From Cupriavidus taiwanensis (lineage in GTDB: Bacteria > Pseudomonadota > Gammaproteobacteria > Burkholderiales > Burkholderiaceae), in NCBI RefSeq assembly GCF_900250075.1, contig NZ_LT977071.1:908138-972137 (forward strand): a DNA stretch of 64,000 nt, read 5' to 3'. Every line of letters begins with the position of its first letter. Positions within the stretch are counted from its first letter, which is position 1. A program made the position numbers and the translations under genes. Of this stretch, positions 17,498 to 28,070 are shown piece by piece. The notes below the pieces were generated by a model. That model did no database searches, was not told the DNA's origin, and saw only the letters and a list, made by a program, of their open reading frames with translations.

Positions 17498-18044
17498 TGC
17501 GTCCTCGGTTTCCGGTGATTGAATTGCGCTGGGTGCGCTGGTGGGCGGGGGAAAATGCTGAAAACAATTATAACGGGCCGGCTGCCGGCTGCAAATCCTG
17601 GTCGCGTAATCCCGGACGGTTTTTGCGAAAATTCTTGCTGCTGATAATTGTGTGAACTTTCAGTGTCAGGGCGAGTCGCCGCGGATTTTTCCGTGTCCCA
17701 GCGGTATTGCGATGGAGGGCACCAGTGCCGAAATCCCGGCGGTATTCCCGGCCGCACCGGTCTGTCGTGGTTGTGTGCGGATACCGGCCATGACATTAAT
17801 CGCGCCGGCATTTACGGACAGGCCGCAACCCCGTTTTCAGGCCATACCCGCCCGCCAACCCCTCTACGTGGCTGATATCCGACATGGCGTTTATCGCCGA
17901 TTCACCATAACCGTGCGCGCCGGACGGCGACTCAAGGATGAAGGGGGCGCGCCGTTATCCGGGCAGGGCGGATCAATGCGGTAACGATCCTGCCGGACCG
18001 GGGCAAGGGGTGTGTCCCGCGGATTGCCAGTGTCTTAATTCATC
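17498..18044. other. Intergenic region, 547 bp, between H-NS-like and chemoreceptor genes
   Basis: No convincing gene was seen. The region has AT-rich patches near 17630-17660 (AAAATTCTTGCTGCTGATAATTG), suitable for the H-NS-gene promoter. The downstream half precedes the chemoreceptor at 18045; no clear sigma-28 promoter could be assigned there. Confidence 0.5.
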
Positions 18045-19868
18045 ATGTCCTTCCACAACAATATTCAGATCAAGACCCTGCTACGGGGCGCCATGGGAAT
18101 CCTGTCGCTGCTGCTGTTGCTGGTCGGCGGGGCGGGCCTGTACGGCATCGCGCAGAGCAACGACGCGCTCAAGGAAACTTATGCCAACCAGCTTGGCTCG
18201 ACCGTCGCGCTCAGCGATGCGATGCTGGCCACCACGCGCATGCGCCTGGCGCTGGACCGCAACGTGATGCAGGGCGAGCAGGACGATCCCAAGGTCAACG
18301 TGGATCGCTCGCGGGTGTTCGTGGAGGCGTCGGACGCGGCCTGGAAGCGCTATATGAGCTTGCCGCAGAATGCCGAGGAACGGGCCCTGGCGGCGGAACT
18401 GGGCAAGCAGCGCCAGGCTTTCATGGAGCAGGGCGTGTTGCCGCTGCAGGCGGCGTCGCTGGCGGGCAACCAGGAAGAGGCGGTGCGGCTGGCGAAGAAG
18501 GTGCTGCCCGACCTGCAGCGCAGCATGTCGAGCGCGCATGAAAAACTGCAGAAATTCCAGATGGCGGCGGGCGAGGCCAATTTCGGCACGGCACAGGCAA
18601 GTTTTGCCCGCATCCGCATGCTGTCGATCGTGATGATCGTGCTGGGCCTGGCGATTGCCGCGCTGTGCACGGTCGCGCTCAACCGCGCCATCGTCGCGCC
18701 GGTGCAGGAGGCGCTGGCGGTGTTCGAGCGCATTGCCCGCGGCGACCTGACCGCGCGCATCACCAGCATCTCGAAGAACGAGATCGGGCGCATGATGCAG
18801 GCCCTGGCCGCCATGCAGTCGAGCCTGTCGGGCATCGTCGCCGAAGTGCGCAGCGGCGCGGATTCGATGGCGTCGGCCACGCAGCAGATTTCCACCGGCA
18901 ACCTGGACCTGTCGCAGCGCACCGAGGAACAGGCCTCGTCGCTGGAGGAGACCGCCGCGAGCATGGAAGAGCTGACCACGGTGGTGCGCCAGAACGCCGA
19001 CAATGCGCGCCAGGCCGGCGTGCTGGCGGGCGAGGCCTCGCAGATCGCGCTCAAGGGCGGCGAGGTGGTGGGCCGCGTGGTCGATACCATGAACGAGATC
19101 AATGGCGCCTCGCGCAAGGTGGTGGAAATCATCAGCGTGATCGAGGGCATCGCTTTCCAGACCAATATCCTGGCGCTCAATGCCGCGGTGGAAGCCGCGC
19201 GCGCCGGCGAACAGGGGCGCGGCTTTGCCGTGGTGGCGGGCGAGGTGCGCAGCCTGGCGCAGCGCTCCGCGTCGGCCGCCAAGGAGATCGAGGCGCTGAT
19301 CAGCGAGTCGGGCCAGCGCGTGGAGAGCGGCACCCGGCTGGTGGCCGAAGCCGGCCAGACCATGGGCGAGATCGTGCAGGCGGTGCGTCGCGTCACGGAC
19401 ATCATGAACGAGATCGGCGCGGCGTCGCAGGAGCAGACCAGCGGCATCGAGCAGGTCAGCCAGGCCGTGACCCAGATGGACCAGGTGACCCAGCAGAACG
19501 CCGCACTGGTCGAAGAGGCCGCGGCGGCGGCGGGCGCGCTGGAAGAGCAGGCGCAGAAGCTGAAGAACGTGGTCTCGGTGTTCACCGTCAACACCGCGGC
19601 GGCGCCGGCCATCACGGCCCGTGTCGGTGGAAGCGCCGCAGCAAAGACGGCGGCAAAGGCGGTGGCATCGGCCACGCCGGCGATCCCCGCCGTCGCCAGT
19701 GACAGCCTGGCCACGCGCACCACGACGGTGCGTAAGGTGCCGGTTGCCACGACGGCGCGGCCCGCGGCCAGGCCGGCGAGCAGCCCGGCAATCCCCCCTG
19801 CAGCGCGCTCCGCAGCGCGTCCGGCAGTGACCGCGGCCGGCGGTGACGATGACTGGAGCGCGTTCTGA
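18045..19868 (+). CDS. Methyl-accepting chemotaxis protein (Tar/Tsr type, TarH sensor)
   Basis: The 607-residue receptor has TM1 at about 12-33, a periplasmic four-helix sensor of about 155 residues, TM2 at about 190-213 and a HAMP domain. A long signalling coiled coil carries the conserved tip [39 protein letters not shown] proline/alanine-rich linker leads to a terminal DWSAF, a WxxF-type pentapeptide that would dock CheR or CheB. It senses an unknown attractant or repellent and signals through CheW and CheA. The ATG at 18045 begins the usual basic N-terminus. Confidence 0.93.
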   Translation: MSFHNNIQIKTLLRGAMGILSLLLLLVGGAGLYGIAQSNDALKETYANQLGSTVALSDAMLATTRMRLALDRNVMQGEQDDPKVNVDRSRVFVEASDAAWKRYMSLPQNAEERALAAELGKQRQAFMEQGVLPLQAASLAGNQEEAVRLAKKVLPDLQRSMSSAHEKLQKFQMAAGEANFGTAQASFARIRMLSIVMIVLGLAIAALCTVALNRAIVAPVQEALAVFERIARGDLTARITSISKNEIGRMMQALAAMQSSLSGIVAEVRSGADSMASATQQISTGNLDLSQRTEEQASSLEETAASMEELTTVVRQNADNARQAGVLAGEASQIALKGGEVVGRVVDTMNEINGASRKVVEIISVIEGIAFQTNILALNAAVEAARAGEQGRGFAVVAGEVRSLAQRSASAAKEIEALISESGQRVESGTRLVAEAGQTMGEIVQAVRRVTDIMNEIGAASQEQTSGIEQVSQAVTQMDQVTQQNAALVEEAAAAAGALEEQAQKLKNVVSVFTVNTAAAPAITARVGGSAAAKTAAKAVASATPAIPAVASDSLATRTTTVRKVPVATTARPAARPASSPAIPPAARSAARPAVTAAGGDDDWSAF

Positions 19869-19982
19869 CCCCTGCGTTGGAGTCATTGCCTTGTTCACAC
19901 GGCGACTGCAAGATGACATGATGCGGGGTTTGCCCCGCGTCCTGACCGTCTTCGCGCATCTTCATCATCATCGCGCAGCCCA

Positions 19983-21956
19983 ATGATTGCCCTGAGTTCC
20001 GTCCTGTTGCTGCTGGCCGCCCTGCTGGGTGTAGCCGCCGCCCTCGGCGTTCGCGCCGGGCGCGCGGACCAGCCGGCCGGCAGCCGGTCGCTGCGCGTGC
20101 TGACGTGGTCGGCGGCGCTGCTGTCGCAATTGAGCATCGGCATGCCGGTGCTGGTGGTGGGCCTGTCGGGCAGCGTACCGGCCGTCAATGACACCGCGCA
20201 GCTGGCGGCCAGCTTTGCCGCCGCGGCGGCGGCCACCACCGCGGTCAAGCTGCTGGTGCAGTGGCTGCGCCAGGGCGCGCGCCTGTGGCGCGGCGCGGCG
20301 CTGATGGCGGTGGTCGCCGGGGCCGGGCTGGTCGCGGCCGCCGGCACGCACCTGGGCCGCTCGTGCGGCGCCGGCACCGTGACCGCGCGCGAGTGCATCG
20401 ACGCCGCCGGGCTGCCGCACCCGGCCTGGCTGGCGGGCGGCCTGACCGCGCTGTGCGCGCTGCTGTTCGCGGTGCACCGGGCGCAGTCGCGCGGCTGGCT
20501 GCCGGCGCCGGTGCGCGCCGACGCCACGCTGGCCGACGAACTTGCCGATGACCTGCCGGTGCTGCACCGCGGCGCCGAGCCGCGGCTGGCGCGGCGCGGC
20601 GCGCGCATCCCCGGGCGCCCGGGCCGGCTGACCGTGCGCGCCGCCGCGCGCGGCCAGGACACGGTGGGCGAGTACAGCGTGGCGACGGTGATGCCGGACC
20701 GCGTGGCGTTCGGCCGCTGGCTGGACCAGGCCATCGGCCAGGCCCGGCTGGCCGAGACCGGTTGCGCCGTGCTGCTGATCCATATCGCCGATTACCGCGA
20801 AGTCGACGAGGTGTTCGAGGTCCGTGCCGACGATATCCTGGCCCAGGACGCCGGCGCGCTGGCGCAGGCCGTGCTGGAGCCGCACGACTTCCTGGCGCGG
20901 CTGGCGCGCGACGAATTTGCCGTGGGCGTGCCCGAACTGGTCCACCACGGGCGCGCGCAGGAACTGGGCTCGCGCATGCTGGGCTCGCTGGCGGAGTTCA
21001 TCGCCGCGCGCGGGCTGCAGATGCAGATCGGCGTGAACATCGGCATCGCCATCTATCCGCGCGACGCGCAGACCTCGGAGGCGCTGATGCAGGCGGCCCG
21101 CGTCAGCCTGGCCGAAGCCCGCCAGAGCGGCTCGAACCAGGTGCGCCTGTTCAACAGCGCCGCCGGCGAACGCGCGCGCCGCACCCGCGTGATCCGGCGC
21201 GACCTGTGGGTGGCGATCCAGGACGATACGCTGTCGCTGCAGTTCCAGCCCAAGTACGACGCGCGCCGCCGCACCGTGGTTGGCGCCGAGGCCCTCTGCC
21301 GTTGGCGCCATCCCGCGCTGGGCCAGGTCAGCCCGGCCGAGTTCATCGCCGTGGCCGAACAGTCCGGGCAGATCGACAAGCTCGACGACTGGGTCCTGAC
21401 CAGCGTGTGCCGCCAGGTGCGCCAGTGGCGCGACGCCGGCGTGCCGACCGTGCCGGTGGCGATCAATGTCTCGGGGCTGCGCTTTGCCAGCCGCAACTTC
21501 CCGCAATACCTGCTGGAGCAGATCCACCAGCACGACATCCCGCCCTCGGCGATCACGCTGGAAATCACCGAGACCGCGGCGATGAAGGACATCGGCAAGT
21601 CGCTGGAAACGCTGGCCGAGCTGCAGTCGCTCGGGATCCAGGTGGCGCTGGATGACTTTGGCAGCGGCTATTCCAGCCTGGGCTATCTGAAGCGGCTGCG
21701 CGTGGGCACGCTCAAGATCGACCGCACGCTGATCGGCGGGCTCGATACCGACGCGCAGGGCCGCGCCATCGTCGGCTCGATGGTGGCGCTGGCGCACGAG
21801 CTGCGCATGAAGGTGGTGGCCGAAGGGGTGGAGTCGTCCTCGCAGCTGGACATCCTCAACCAGATGGGTTGCGACGAAGTGCAGGGCTACCTGCTGTCGC
21901 TGCCGCTGGACGCCGCCGGCTTCGGCGAGACCCTGCGCGCGCAGTCCGCCGCCTGA
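19983..21956 (+). CDS. Membrane GGDEF/EAL protein, probable c-di-GMP phosphodiesterase
   Basis: The 657-residue protein has about four or five membrane helices in its first 170 residues, a GGDEF-like domain (about 225-385) and an EAL domain (about 400-650). The GGDEF signature is ARDEF (308-312), so cyclase activity is doubtful. The EAL domain looks intact: Glu436-Ala-Leu, a following NVSGLRF, LEITETAAM, Asp557-Asp558 in DDFGSGYSSLGYLKRL, and EGVE. Lowering c-di-GMP favours swimming, which suits its place among chemotaxis genes. The degenerate domain may serve as a GTP sensor. Confidence 0.9.
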   Translation: MIALSSVLLLLAALLGVAAALGVRAGRADQPAGSRSLRVLTWSAALLSQLSIGMPVLVVGLSGSVPAVNDTAQLAASFAAAAAATTAVKLLVQWLRQGARLWRGAALMAVVAGAGLVAAAGTHLGRSCGAGTVTARECIDAAGLPHPAWLAGGLTALCALLFAVHRAQSRGWLPAPVRADATLADELADDLPVLHRGAEPRLARRGARIPGRPGRLTVRAAARGQDTVGEYSVATVMPDRVAFGRWLDQAIGQARLAETGCAVLLIHIADYREVDEVFEVRADDILAQDAGALAQAVLEPHDFLARLARDEFAVGVPELVHHGRAQELGSRMLGSLAEFIAARGLQMQIGVNIGIAIYPRDAQTSEALMQAARVSLAEARQSGSNQVRLFNSAAGERARRTRVIRRDLWVAIQDDTLSLQFQPKYDARRRTVVGAEALCRWRHPALGQVSPAEFIAVAEQSGQIDKLDDWVLTSVCRQVRQWRDAGVPTVPVAINVSGLRFASRNFPQYLLEQIHQHDIPPSAITLEITETAAMKDIGKSLETLAELQSLGIQVALDDFGSGYSSLGYLKRLRVGTLKIDRTLIGGLDTDAQGRAIVGSMVALAHELRMKVVAEGVESSSQLDILNQMGCDEVQGYLLSLPLDAAGFGETLRAQSAA

Positions 21957-22112
21957 CGCCTAAAGCCCGGCCGCCGCGCCGCCGATAACCGGTCTGGCAG
22001 GCTGGCCCGCGTGGGCCCGGCCCTGTGCCGGCCCGTCCGTCGCCGGCCGCGTGGCCGATGCCATCGATGTTCCTGGCGGACCCAACCCGTTCCCGCACCT
22101 CCGGAGGCGCCC

Positions 22113-22505
22113 ATGTCATTGCCCAGCATCCTCGTCGTCGACGATTCGCCCTCGCTACGCCGCATGATCGGCGCCTGCCTGCGCGCCGGAGGCTTCGACG
22201 TGACCGAGGCCGCGGACGGCGACCAGGCGCATGCGCTGGCCGTCGCCGGCAGCTTCGGCATGCTGGTCACCGACCAGGTCATGCCCGGCATGGACGGCCT
22301 GACGCTGATCCGCAGCCTGCGCGCCACGCCGCGCTACGCGCGCATGCCCATCCTGATGCTGACCACCGAGCAGGACGGCAGCATCCGCGAACAGGCCCGC
22401 GCCGCCGGCGCGTCGGGCTTCCTGCCCAAGCCGTTCGACCCGGACGGGTTGATGCAGGCCGTGGCCGCGCTGCTGGACGCGGCACCCCCTACGTCGGAAG
22501 GGTAA
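22113..22505 (+). CDS. Single-domain response regulator (CheY-like)
   Basis: The 130-residue protein is a stand-alone receiver domain. It has acidic pocket residues Asp10-Asp11, phosphoacceptor Asp54 (VTDQVMPGMDG), a Thr pair in MLTTEQD and the conserved lysine in LPKPF. A GGAGG ribosome site precedes the start. It is a second CheY-like protein besides the one after cheB. It lacks an output domain and may compete for CheA phosphate or set receptor adaptation. Confidence 0.9.
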   Translation: MSLPSILVVDDSPSLRRMIGACLRAGGFDVTEAADGDQAHALAVAGSFGMLVTDQVMPGMDGLTLIRSLRATPRYARMPILMLTTEQDGSIREQARAAGASGFLPKPFDPDGLMQAVAALLDAAPPTSEG

Positions 22506-22646
22506 GGAAAGGCCCGGCGTCGCCCTTCAGTCACCCCCGGATGCTGCCGTAAACACTGGTGGGCGATGTCATGCCCCGGCGCAGCCAGCGGCCCGGCCGC
22601 TGCGGCGCCAGAGAAACCAGCATGAGCCAAATTGGGGGGCTAGACG

Positions 22647-23123
22647 ATGCAGCACATCGACAAGGCGGACGGCGCGGGCGAGGAGTTCCTGGCCTTTACC
22701 CTGGGCCGCGAGGAATACGGCGTCGATATCCTGAAGGTGCAGGAGATCCGCGGCTACGAGTCGGTCACCCAGATCGCGAACGCGCCCGACTACATCAAGG
22801 GCGTGATCAACCTGCGCGGCATCATCGTGCCGATCATCGACCTGCGCATCAAGTTCCGCCAGCCCAATGTCAGCTACGACCAGTACACGGTCGTGATCAT
22901 CGTCGACCTCAACGAACGCACCACCGGCATCGTGGTGGACGGCGTCTCCGACGTACTCACGCTGAGCGCCGCGCAGATCAAGCCCACGCCGCACTTCTCC
23001 GGCGAACTGGCGACCGACTATATCCGCGGCCTGGGCTCGGTCGAGCAGCGCATGCTGATCCTGGTCGACATCGAGAAGCTGCTCAATACCGAGGAACTGG
23101 CCGCGCTGGAAGCGGTGTCCTGA
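22647..23123 (+). CDS. cheW: Chemotaxis coupling protein CheW (paralogue next to receptors)
   Basis: The 158-residue CheW shows [40 protein letters not shown] and [11 protein letters not shown], all family hallmarks. It links receptors to CheA at the inner membrane. It closely resembles the CheW at 33161 in the che operon, so the strain has two CheW proteins. Its position before the Aer-like receptor suggests a dedicated pairing. Confidence 0.93.
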   Translation: MQHIDKADGAGEEFLAFTLGREEYGVDILKVQEIRGYESVTQIANAPDYIKGVINLRGIIVPIIDLRIKFRQPNVSYDQYTVVIIVDLNERTTGIVVDGVSDVLTLSAAQIKPTPHFSGELATDYIRGLGSVEQRMLILVDIEKLLNTEELAALEAVS

Positions 23124-23241
23124 TCCTGTCGCAGCGCCCCCGCCGTCCGGCACGCGCCACCCGCGCGCCGGACCGAACCCACCCGCCGGGCGGCCGCATG
23201 GACCCCATGCGGCGCGCCATGGGCACGCAGTACAGACTTAG

Positions 23242-24885
23242 ATGCGAAACAACCAACCCGTCACGCAGCGCGAGTACCCGCTGTCTCCTTCCGACTACCT
23301 GATCTCGCGCACCGACCTCAAGGGCCGTATCACCTTTGCCAACCGCACCTTTATCGAGGCCAGCGGCTTTGCGGCGGAAGAACTGCTGGGCGCGCCGCAT
23401 AACCTGGTGCGCCACCCCGACATGCCGCCCGAGGCGTTCGCGGACTTGTGGCAAGACCTGCAGGCCGGACGCACGTGGATGGGCGTGGTCAAGAACCGCC
23501 GCAAGAACGGCGACTTCTACTGGGTCAGTGCAACCGTGACGCCGACGCGCGTCGACGGCCGCGTGGTGGGCTACACGTCGGTGCGCTCGATGGCAACGCG
23601 CGAGCAGGTGCAGGCCGCCGGCGCCGCCTATGCGCGCTTTCGCGCCGGGCGTGCCGACGGGCTGGCGATCCGCCACGGCGCGGTGGTGCGCACCGGCCTG
23701 CGCGGCCTGGTGCAGGGACTGCTGCGCCTGAACCTGAAGCGCCGCATCCTGTGGGCACAGGCCGGGGGGCTGGTGTGGTTCCTGGCCGCACTGGTCGCGG
23801 TGGAAGCGCTGGGCGGCACCGCCGCGGCCAGCCTGCGACCGTGGCTTTGGGGCGGCTTTGCGCTGGCGCTGGCGTCGTCCTTCGCCGCCGGCACCATGCT
23901 GCTGGCGCGCGTGAACCGGCCGGTGCGCGACATGCTGGACTTTGCGCTGCGCATGGGCGCAGGCGACCTGACCACGCGCTTCGAGCACCGCAGCGCCGAC
24001 GAGATCGGCGCGCTGGCGCAGGCGATGCAGACCATGCAGCGCAGCCTGCTGTCGGTGGTGCATGAGATCCAGGAAGGCATGGCCAGCATCTCGACGGCGA
24101 CGCGCCAGGTGGCGGCCGGCAATAACGACCTGTCGCAGCGCACCGAGCAGCAGGCGGCGTCGCTGGAGCAGACCGCGTCGAGCATGGAAGAGCTGACCAG
24201 CACGGTGCGCCAGAACGCCGACAACGCGCGCCAGGCCAGCGGCCTGGCGGCCAATGCTTCGGACACCGCGCTGCGCGGCGGCGAAGTAGTGGGCCGGGTG
24301 GTGCAGACCATGGACGAGATCAACGATGCGTCGAAGAAGATCGTCGACATCATCGGCGTGATCGAAGGCATCGCGTTCCAGACCAACATCCTGGCGCTGA
24401 ACGCAGCGGTGGAAGCCGCGCGTGCGGGCGAGCAGGGGCGCGGCTTCGCCGTGGTGGCAGGCGAGGTGCGCAGCCTGGCGCAGCGCAGCGCCAACGCGGC
24501 CAAGGAAATCAAAGGCCTGATCGGCGATACCGTGGCGCGCGTCGACAACGGCTCGGCGCTGGTCGGCCAGGCCGGCCAGACCATGGAAGAGATCGTGCAG
24601 GCGGTGAAGTCGGTCACCGACATCATGGCCGAGATCAGCGCGGCGTCGGCCGAGCAGAGCTCGGGCATCGAGCAGGTGAACCAGGCGGTGGCGCAGATGG
24701 ACGAGGGCACGCAGCAGAACGCGGCACTGGTGGAAGAAGCGGCCGCCGCGGCGGGCGCGCTGGAAGAACAGGCGCTGCGGCTGCGCGATGCCGTGGCGAC
24801 CTTCCGCGTCAGCATGCAGGCAGAGGTGAGGCCGCAGCGCCAGCCTGCCTCCGCGCGTGGCGATGCGGTGCTGGCACGGGCCTGA
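23242..24885 (+). CDS. Aer-like PAS-domain chemoreceptor
   Basis: The 547-residue protein has an N-terminal PAS domain (about 20-120, with [23 protein letters not shown] and [13 protein letters not shown]). Two hydrophobic segments follow (about 172-190 and 194-215), then HAMP and a signalling domain. This layout matches Aer, which reads redox state through FAD. It ends in VLARA and lacks the WxxF pentapeptide, as Aer proteins often do. One residue near the domain end reads DEGTQQN where its neighbour has DEVTQQN. It follows CheW by 118 bp. Confidence 0.92.
   Translation: MRNNQPVTQREYPLSPSDYLISRTDLKGRITFANRTFIEASGFAAEELLGAPHNLVRHPDMPPEAFADLWQDLQAGRTWMGVVKNRRKNGDFYWVSATVTPTRVDGRVVGYTSVRSMATREQVQAAGAAYARFRAGRADGLAIRHGAVVRTGLRGLVQGLLRLNLKRRILWAQAGGLVWFLAALVAVEALGGTAAASLRPWLWGGFALALASSFAAGTMLLARVNRPVRDMLDFALRMGAGDLTTRFEHRSADEIGALAQAMQTMQRSLLSVVHEIQEGMASISTATRQVAAGNNDLSQRTEQQAASLEQTASSMEELTSTVRQNADNARQASGLAANASDTALRGGEVVGRVVQTMDEINDASKKIVDIIGVIEGIAFQTNILALNAAVEAARAGEQGRGFAVVAGEVRSLAQRSANAAKEIKGLIGDTVARVDNGSALVGQAGQTMEEIVQAVKSVTDIMAEISAASAEQSSGIEQVNQAVAQMDEGTQQNAALVEEAAAAAGALEEQALRLRDAVATFRVSMQAEVRPQRQPASARGDAVLARA
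24122..24776 (+). repeat. Duplicated signalling-domain segment, copy 1
   Basis: This part of the Aer-like gene matches 25881-26535 of the next receptor almost base for base, including third codon positions. The encoded segment of about 218 residues differs at about six positions. Confidence 0.85.
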
Positions 24886-25003
24886 GGCCCCGGCACCCGC
24901 ACGGTTGGGATCGAAGTAAAGGCGGGCGCGGCATGCCGCGCCGCCAGCGTACAGAGGGTGCGGCAGGCCGTGCCCGAGGCTTCAGTTACAAGGGGGAGTT
25001 GCT

Positions 25004-26845
25004 ATGCATTGGTTCAATCAATTGCGCGTCACGACCAGGCTGGTTGCCGGATTCCTGGTGGTCGCCGTGATCGGCGCCGTGATGGGGCTGCTGGGCGTCG
25101 TCAACATGGGCCGTATGGCCGACTGGACCGGCAAGATCTACAACGACGACCTGCGCGCGCTGAAGGCGGTGCAGGACGCCAACATCAACCTGGTCTACGC
25201 CAGCCGTTCGCAGATCGCGCTGCTGTCGGCATCGACCATGGGCGAGCGCTCGCTCGAGAAGGAGCAGATCGCCAAGTCGCTGGCCGCGATGGACGAACGC
25301 ATCCGCCAGGTCGCCGGCGCCTTCGAGAGGCCCGAGGGCAAGGCGCTGCTCAAGCAGTACCAGGATCTGTCGCCGGCGTTGCGCGCGCGCATGGAAAAGT
25401 ATGTCGAGCTGGTCAGCAAGCAGCCGCTCGATACCTCGCAGTTCGAAAGCCAGGTGTTCTCCGAAAGCGCCGACCTGCTCAAGGACAGCCACGCGCTGGA
25501 AGCGGTGATGCTGCAGATGGTCAAGCGCCGCGACGATCGCGCCCGCACCAACATGGAAGAAGCGCGCAGCGTCTACGACGAAACGCGCCTGTGGATGCTG
25601 GGCCTGGTGCTGGGCGGGGTGGCGTTGTCGGTGCTGCTGGGTGTGATGCTCGCGCGCGCGCTGTCGCGCCAGCTGGGCGGCGAGCCGGCGTATGCCGCGG
25701 CCATCGCCGCGCGCATTGCCGAGGGCGATTTCTCGCAGCCGGTGACCACGCGCGCTGGCGACAAGAGCAGCCTGGTGTTCGCGATGCAACAGATGCAGGC
25801 GCAGCTGTCGCGCATGGTGCGCGATTTCAAGGCCTCGGCCGAGTCGATCGGCAGCGCCTCGCGCGAGATCGCAGCGGGTAACAACGACCTGTCGCAGCGC
25901 ACCGAGCAGCAGGCGGCGTCGCTGGAGCAGACCGCATCGAGCATGGAAGAGCTGACCAGCACGGTGCGCCAGAACGCCGACAACGCGCGCCAGGCCAGCG
26001 GGCTGGCGGCCAATGCCTCTGACACGGCAGTGCGCGGCGGCGAAGTGGTGGGCCGGGTGGTGCAGACCATGGACGAGATCAACGATGCGTCGAAGAAGAT
26101 CGTCGACATCATCGGCGTGATCGAGGGCATTGCGTTCCAGACCAACATCCTGGCGCTGAACGCCGCGGTGGAAGCCGCGCGTGCGGGCGAGCAGGGCCGC
26201 GGCTTCGCCGTGGTGGCAGGCGAGGTGCGCAGCCTGGCGCAGCGCAGCGCCAACGCGGCCAAGGAAATCAAGGGCCTGATCGGCGATACCGTGGCGCGCG
26301 TCGACAACGGCTCGGCGCTGGTGGGCCAGGCCGGCAAGACCATGGATGAGATCGTGCAGGCGGTCAAGCGCGTGACCGACATCATGGGCGAGATCAGCGC
26401 GGCATCGGCCGAGCAGAGCTCGGGCATCGAGCAGGTGAACCAGGCCGTGGCGCAGATGGACGAGGTCACGCAGCAGAACGCGGCACTGGTGGAAGAAGCC
26501 GCCGCCGCGGCGGGCGCGCTCGAAGAACAGGCCGGCCGCCTGCAGTCCGCGGTGGCGACGTTCCGCCTGGCCGCGGAGGACGAGCGCGCGGAGCGCTTCG
26601 AGGTATTGCCCGCCGCCGCCGCGGTGCCCGCCAAGACCCAGCGCGCCGCGGGCGCGGTGCGTGCCATCGCCGCAAGCAAGCGCGCGGCCAAGCTGCCCAT
26701 CGCCAAGACGGGAGCCGCCAGCGCCGATGAAGCCGCGCACGACGCGGCCGAGCCGGCGCCAGCAAAGCCGGCGCCGCGCGCCGCGGCCATGACGCCGCGC
26801 CCCGCGCTAGCCGCGGCCGATAACGGCGACTGGAGCGCGTTCTGA
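25004..26845 (+). CDS. Methyl-accepting chemotaxis protein (four-helix-bundle sensor)
   Basis: The 613-residue receptor has TM1 at about 11-31, a periplasmic helical bundle (about 32-195, the 4HB_MCP type with NMGRMADW and [10 protein letters not shown]), TM2 at about 197-217, HAMP and a signalling coiled coil. An alanine-rich C-terminal linker ends in DWSAF for CheR/CheB docking. AGGGGGAG precedes the ATG. Its signalling domain is nearly identical to that of the Aer-like receptor upstream, while the sensor part is unrelated. Confidence 0.93.
   Translation: MHWFNQLRVTTRLVAGFLVVAVIGAVMGLLGVVNMGRMADWTGKIYNDDLRALKAVQDANINLVYASRSQIALLSASTMGERSLEKEQIAKSLAAMDERIRQVAGAFERPEGKALLKQYQDLSPALRARMEKYVELVSKQPLDTSQFESQVFSESADLLKDSHALEAVMLQMVKRRDDRARTNMEEARSVYDETRLWMLGLVLGGVALSVLLGVMLARALSRQLGGEPAYAAAIAARIAEGDFSQPVTTRAGDKSSLVFAMQQMQAQLSRMVRDFKASAESIGSASREIAAGNNDLSQRTEQQAASLEQTASSMEELTSTVRQNADNARQASGLAANASDTAVRGGEVVGRVVQTMDEINDASKKIVDIIGVIEGIAFQTNILALNAAVEAARAGEQGRGFAVVAGEVRSLAQRSANAAKEIKGLIGDTVARVDNGSALVGQAGKTMDEIVQAVKRVTDIMGEISAASAEQSSGIEQVNQAVAQMDEVTQQNAALVEEAAAAAGALEEQAGRLQSAVATFRLAAEDERAERFEVLPAAAAVPAKTQRAAGAVRAIAASKRAAKLPIAKTGAASADEAAHDAAEPAPAKPAPRAAAMTPRPALAAADNGDWSAF
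25881..26535 (+). repeat. Duplicated signalling-domain segment, copy 2
   Basis: Direct repeat of 24122-24776, offset by 1759 bp. The near identity at silent sites points to recent duplication or gene conversion between the two receptors. Confidence 0.85.
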
Positions 26846-26853
26846 GTGTTGCC

Positions 26854-27588
26854 ATGACGACCGATATCACCCTGGCCTTGCCGCAAGAGGAAGCGGCCAG
26901 GCTGCGCAAGGAATTCGACCAGTTCATCGGAGTCTCGACCGGGCTGGACCGCGAGTTCCTGCCGCCCGAGTTTCATGACTTCCTGCGTGCGCGGTTGCTG
27001 CAGCATGACGGCCCGCTGACCGAGCGCGCGGTCTCGCGGCTGCTGTCCGGGGGTGAGTACGGGTGGGCGCGCCGCGTGTTCGACAAGCAGTTGCCCAATG
27101 CGCTCGCTGCGCTGATGCGCGACGCCCAGCGCTTCGGCTTCGGCCTGGCCGTGCAGCCCGGCTGGAGCGGCGAGCAGCGCCTGGCGCATGCGCGCGAATG
27201 GGCGGCGCAGGTGCTGGCCGAGTGCGGCGCCGATAGCGCCTATACCGAGGCCCTGGCCACCCAGGTGGCGGCGTCGGCGGAAGATTTGCGCGCGCTGGAA
27301 GAGCGCATGCGCACGCCGGCATGGCGCCTGGCCGAAAGCCTGCGCCAGCGCGCCTATGACCTGATGTACGCGCTGCAGACCGAAGACAACGAAGCCGCCG
27401 GCCGCGCGCGCGTGGGCGAGTTGCGCGGCATGCTGGGGCTGGCGCTGGAATACGGCTCGGTGCAGCCGGAAGAGGCCTCGCGCGTGCTGGAGCAGGTGGA
27501 GCGCGTGCGCCCAGCATTGTTTCGCGAAGCGCCCGACGACGTGTTCGCGCGGCTCGCGAATTGGCTGCGCCGATTGTTCGGACATTGA
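26854..27588 (+). CDS. Protein of unknown function (244 aa) downstream of a chemoreceptor
   Basis: The gene starts 8 bp after the receptor stop codon, so it is probably co-transcribed with it. The 244-residue protein is rich in Arg, Glu and Ala and appears entirely helical. It contains PEFHDFLRARLLQHD, LSGGEYGWARRVFDKQLP and a C-terminal RLANWLRRLFGH amphipathic helix. No signal peptide, membrane segment or known domain was recognised. Its place between receptors and flhDC suggests a link to motility, but this is only context. Confidence 0.75.
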   Translation: MTTDITLALPQEEAARLRKEFDQFIGVSTGLDREFLPPEFHDFLRARLLQHDGPLTERAVSRLLSGGEYGWARRVFDKQLPNALAALMRDAQRFGFGLAVQPGWSGEQRLAHAREWAAQVLAECGADSAYTEALATQVAASAEDLRALEERMRTPAWRLAESLRQRAYDLMYALQTEDNEAAGRARVGELRGMLGLALEYGSVQPEEASRVLEQVERVRPALFREAPDDVFARLANWLRRLFGH

Positions 27589-28070
27589 AGCTGGCACTGC
27601 CGCATCCATCCGATTCAGGACGGAAATTTTGGACAGTATTACGAACAGCATGCGCGGCGATACACTCCGCGCGGCCGTCGTCAATAGAGGAATCCAGCAG
27701 GCTACCAACGTCGTGCCCGCGCGTTTGATGCAGAGGGCTTTTGCTCGTGCCGTCTTGAGCCAAATCAAGAGTCAAACGTGTGACTTGTTACAAAATCTGC
27801 GTCGCCCATGTCTTTTTCATACGACATTTGCTTCCCCCCCCGCGTAAGTAGGGATTGGCATTGCGGGGCGATTGCCGATATAAACGTAACGGTCTTGCTT
27901 ACACTCTGTAACACTTGTAACGGAGTTGATTACAGTTGGACTTGGGCGTAGTTCCTTAGTCGTACGTTGTACCCGCCCAGCCGCAAACAAACGATCTGGT
28001 CGCCGGGCCCGCAGGGCAACGGTAAGCGCCGGACAAGCGGCCACGGTGGGTTTTTGGTAGCGGGGATAAA
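27589..28070 (+). promoter_or_regulatory. Long upstream region of flhDC (482 bp)
   Basis: No gene was accepted here. The region contains a run of eight C residues (27834-27841), TTGTTACAAAATC near 27788, and two spaced TGTAAC hexamers in CTGTAACACTTGTAACGG (about 27905-27922). A long leader before flhD is common and usually carries several regulator sites. A TGTGA half site at about 27779 is not a good Crp match. The -10 and -35 boxes cannot be fixed by eye. Confidence 0.5.

Noticed and set aside
24917..24942. TAAA-N14-GCCGCGCC before the receptor at 25004 as a sigma-28 promoter
   Set aside because: Spacing is one base short and the -10 half does not match beyond GCCG.
27779..27800. TGTGACTTGTTACAAA as a Crp site before flhDC
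   Set aside because: Only the left half fits TGTGA-N6-TCACA.
27629..27847. 72-codon frame upstream of flhD
   Set aside because: No ribosome site or family resemblance; it ends in the poly-C tract and is better explained as regulatory leader.
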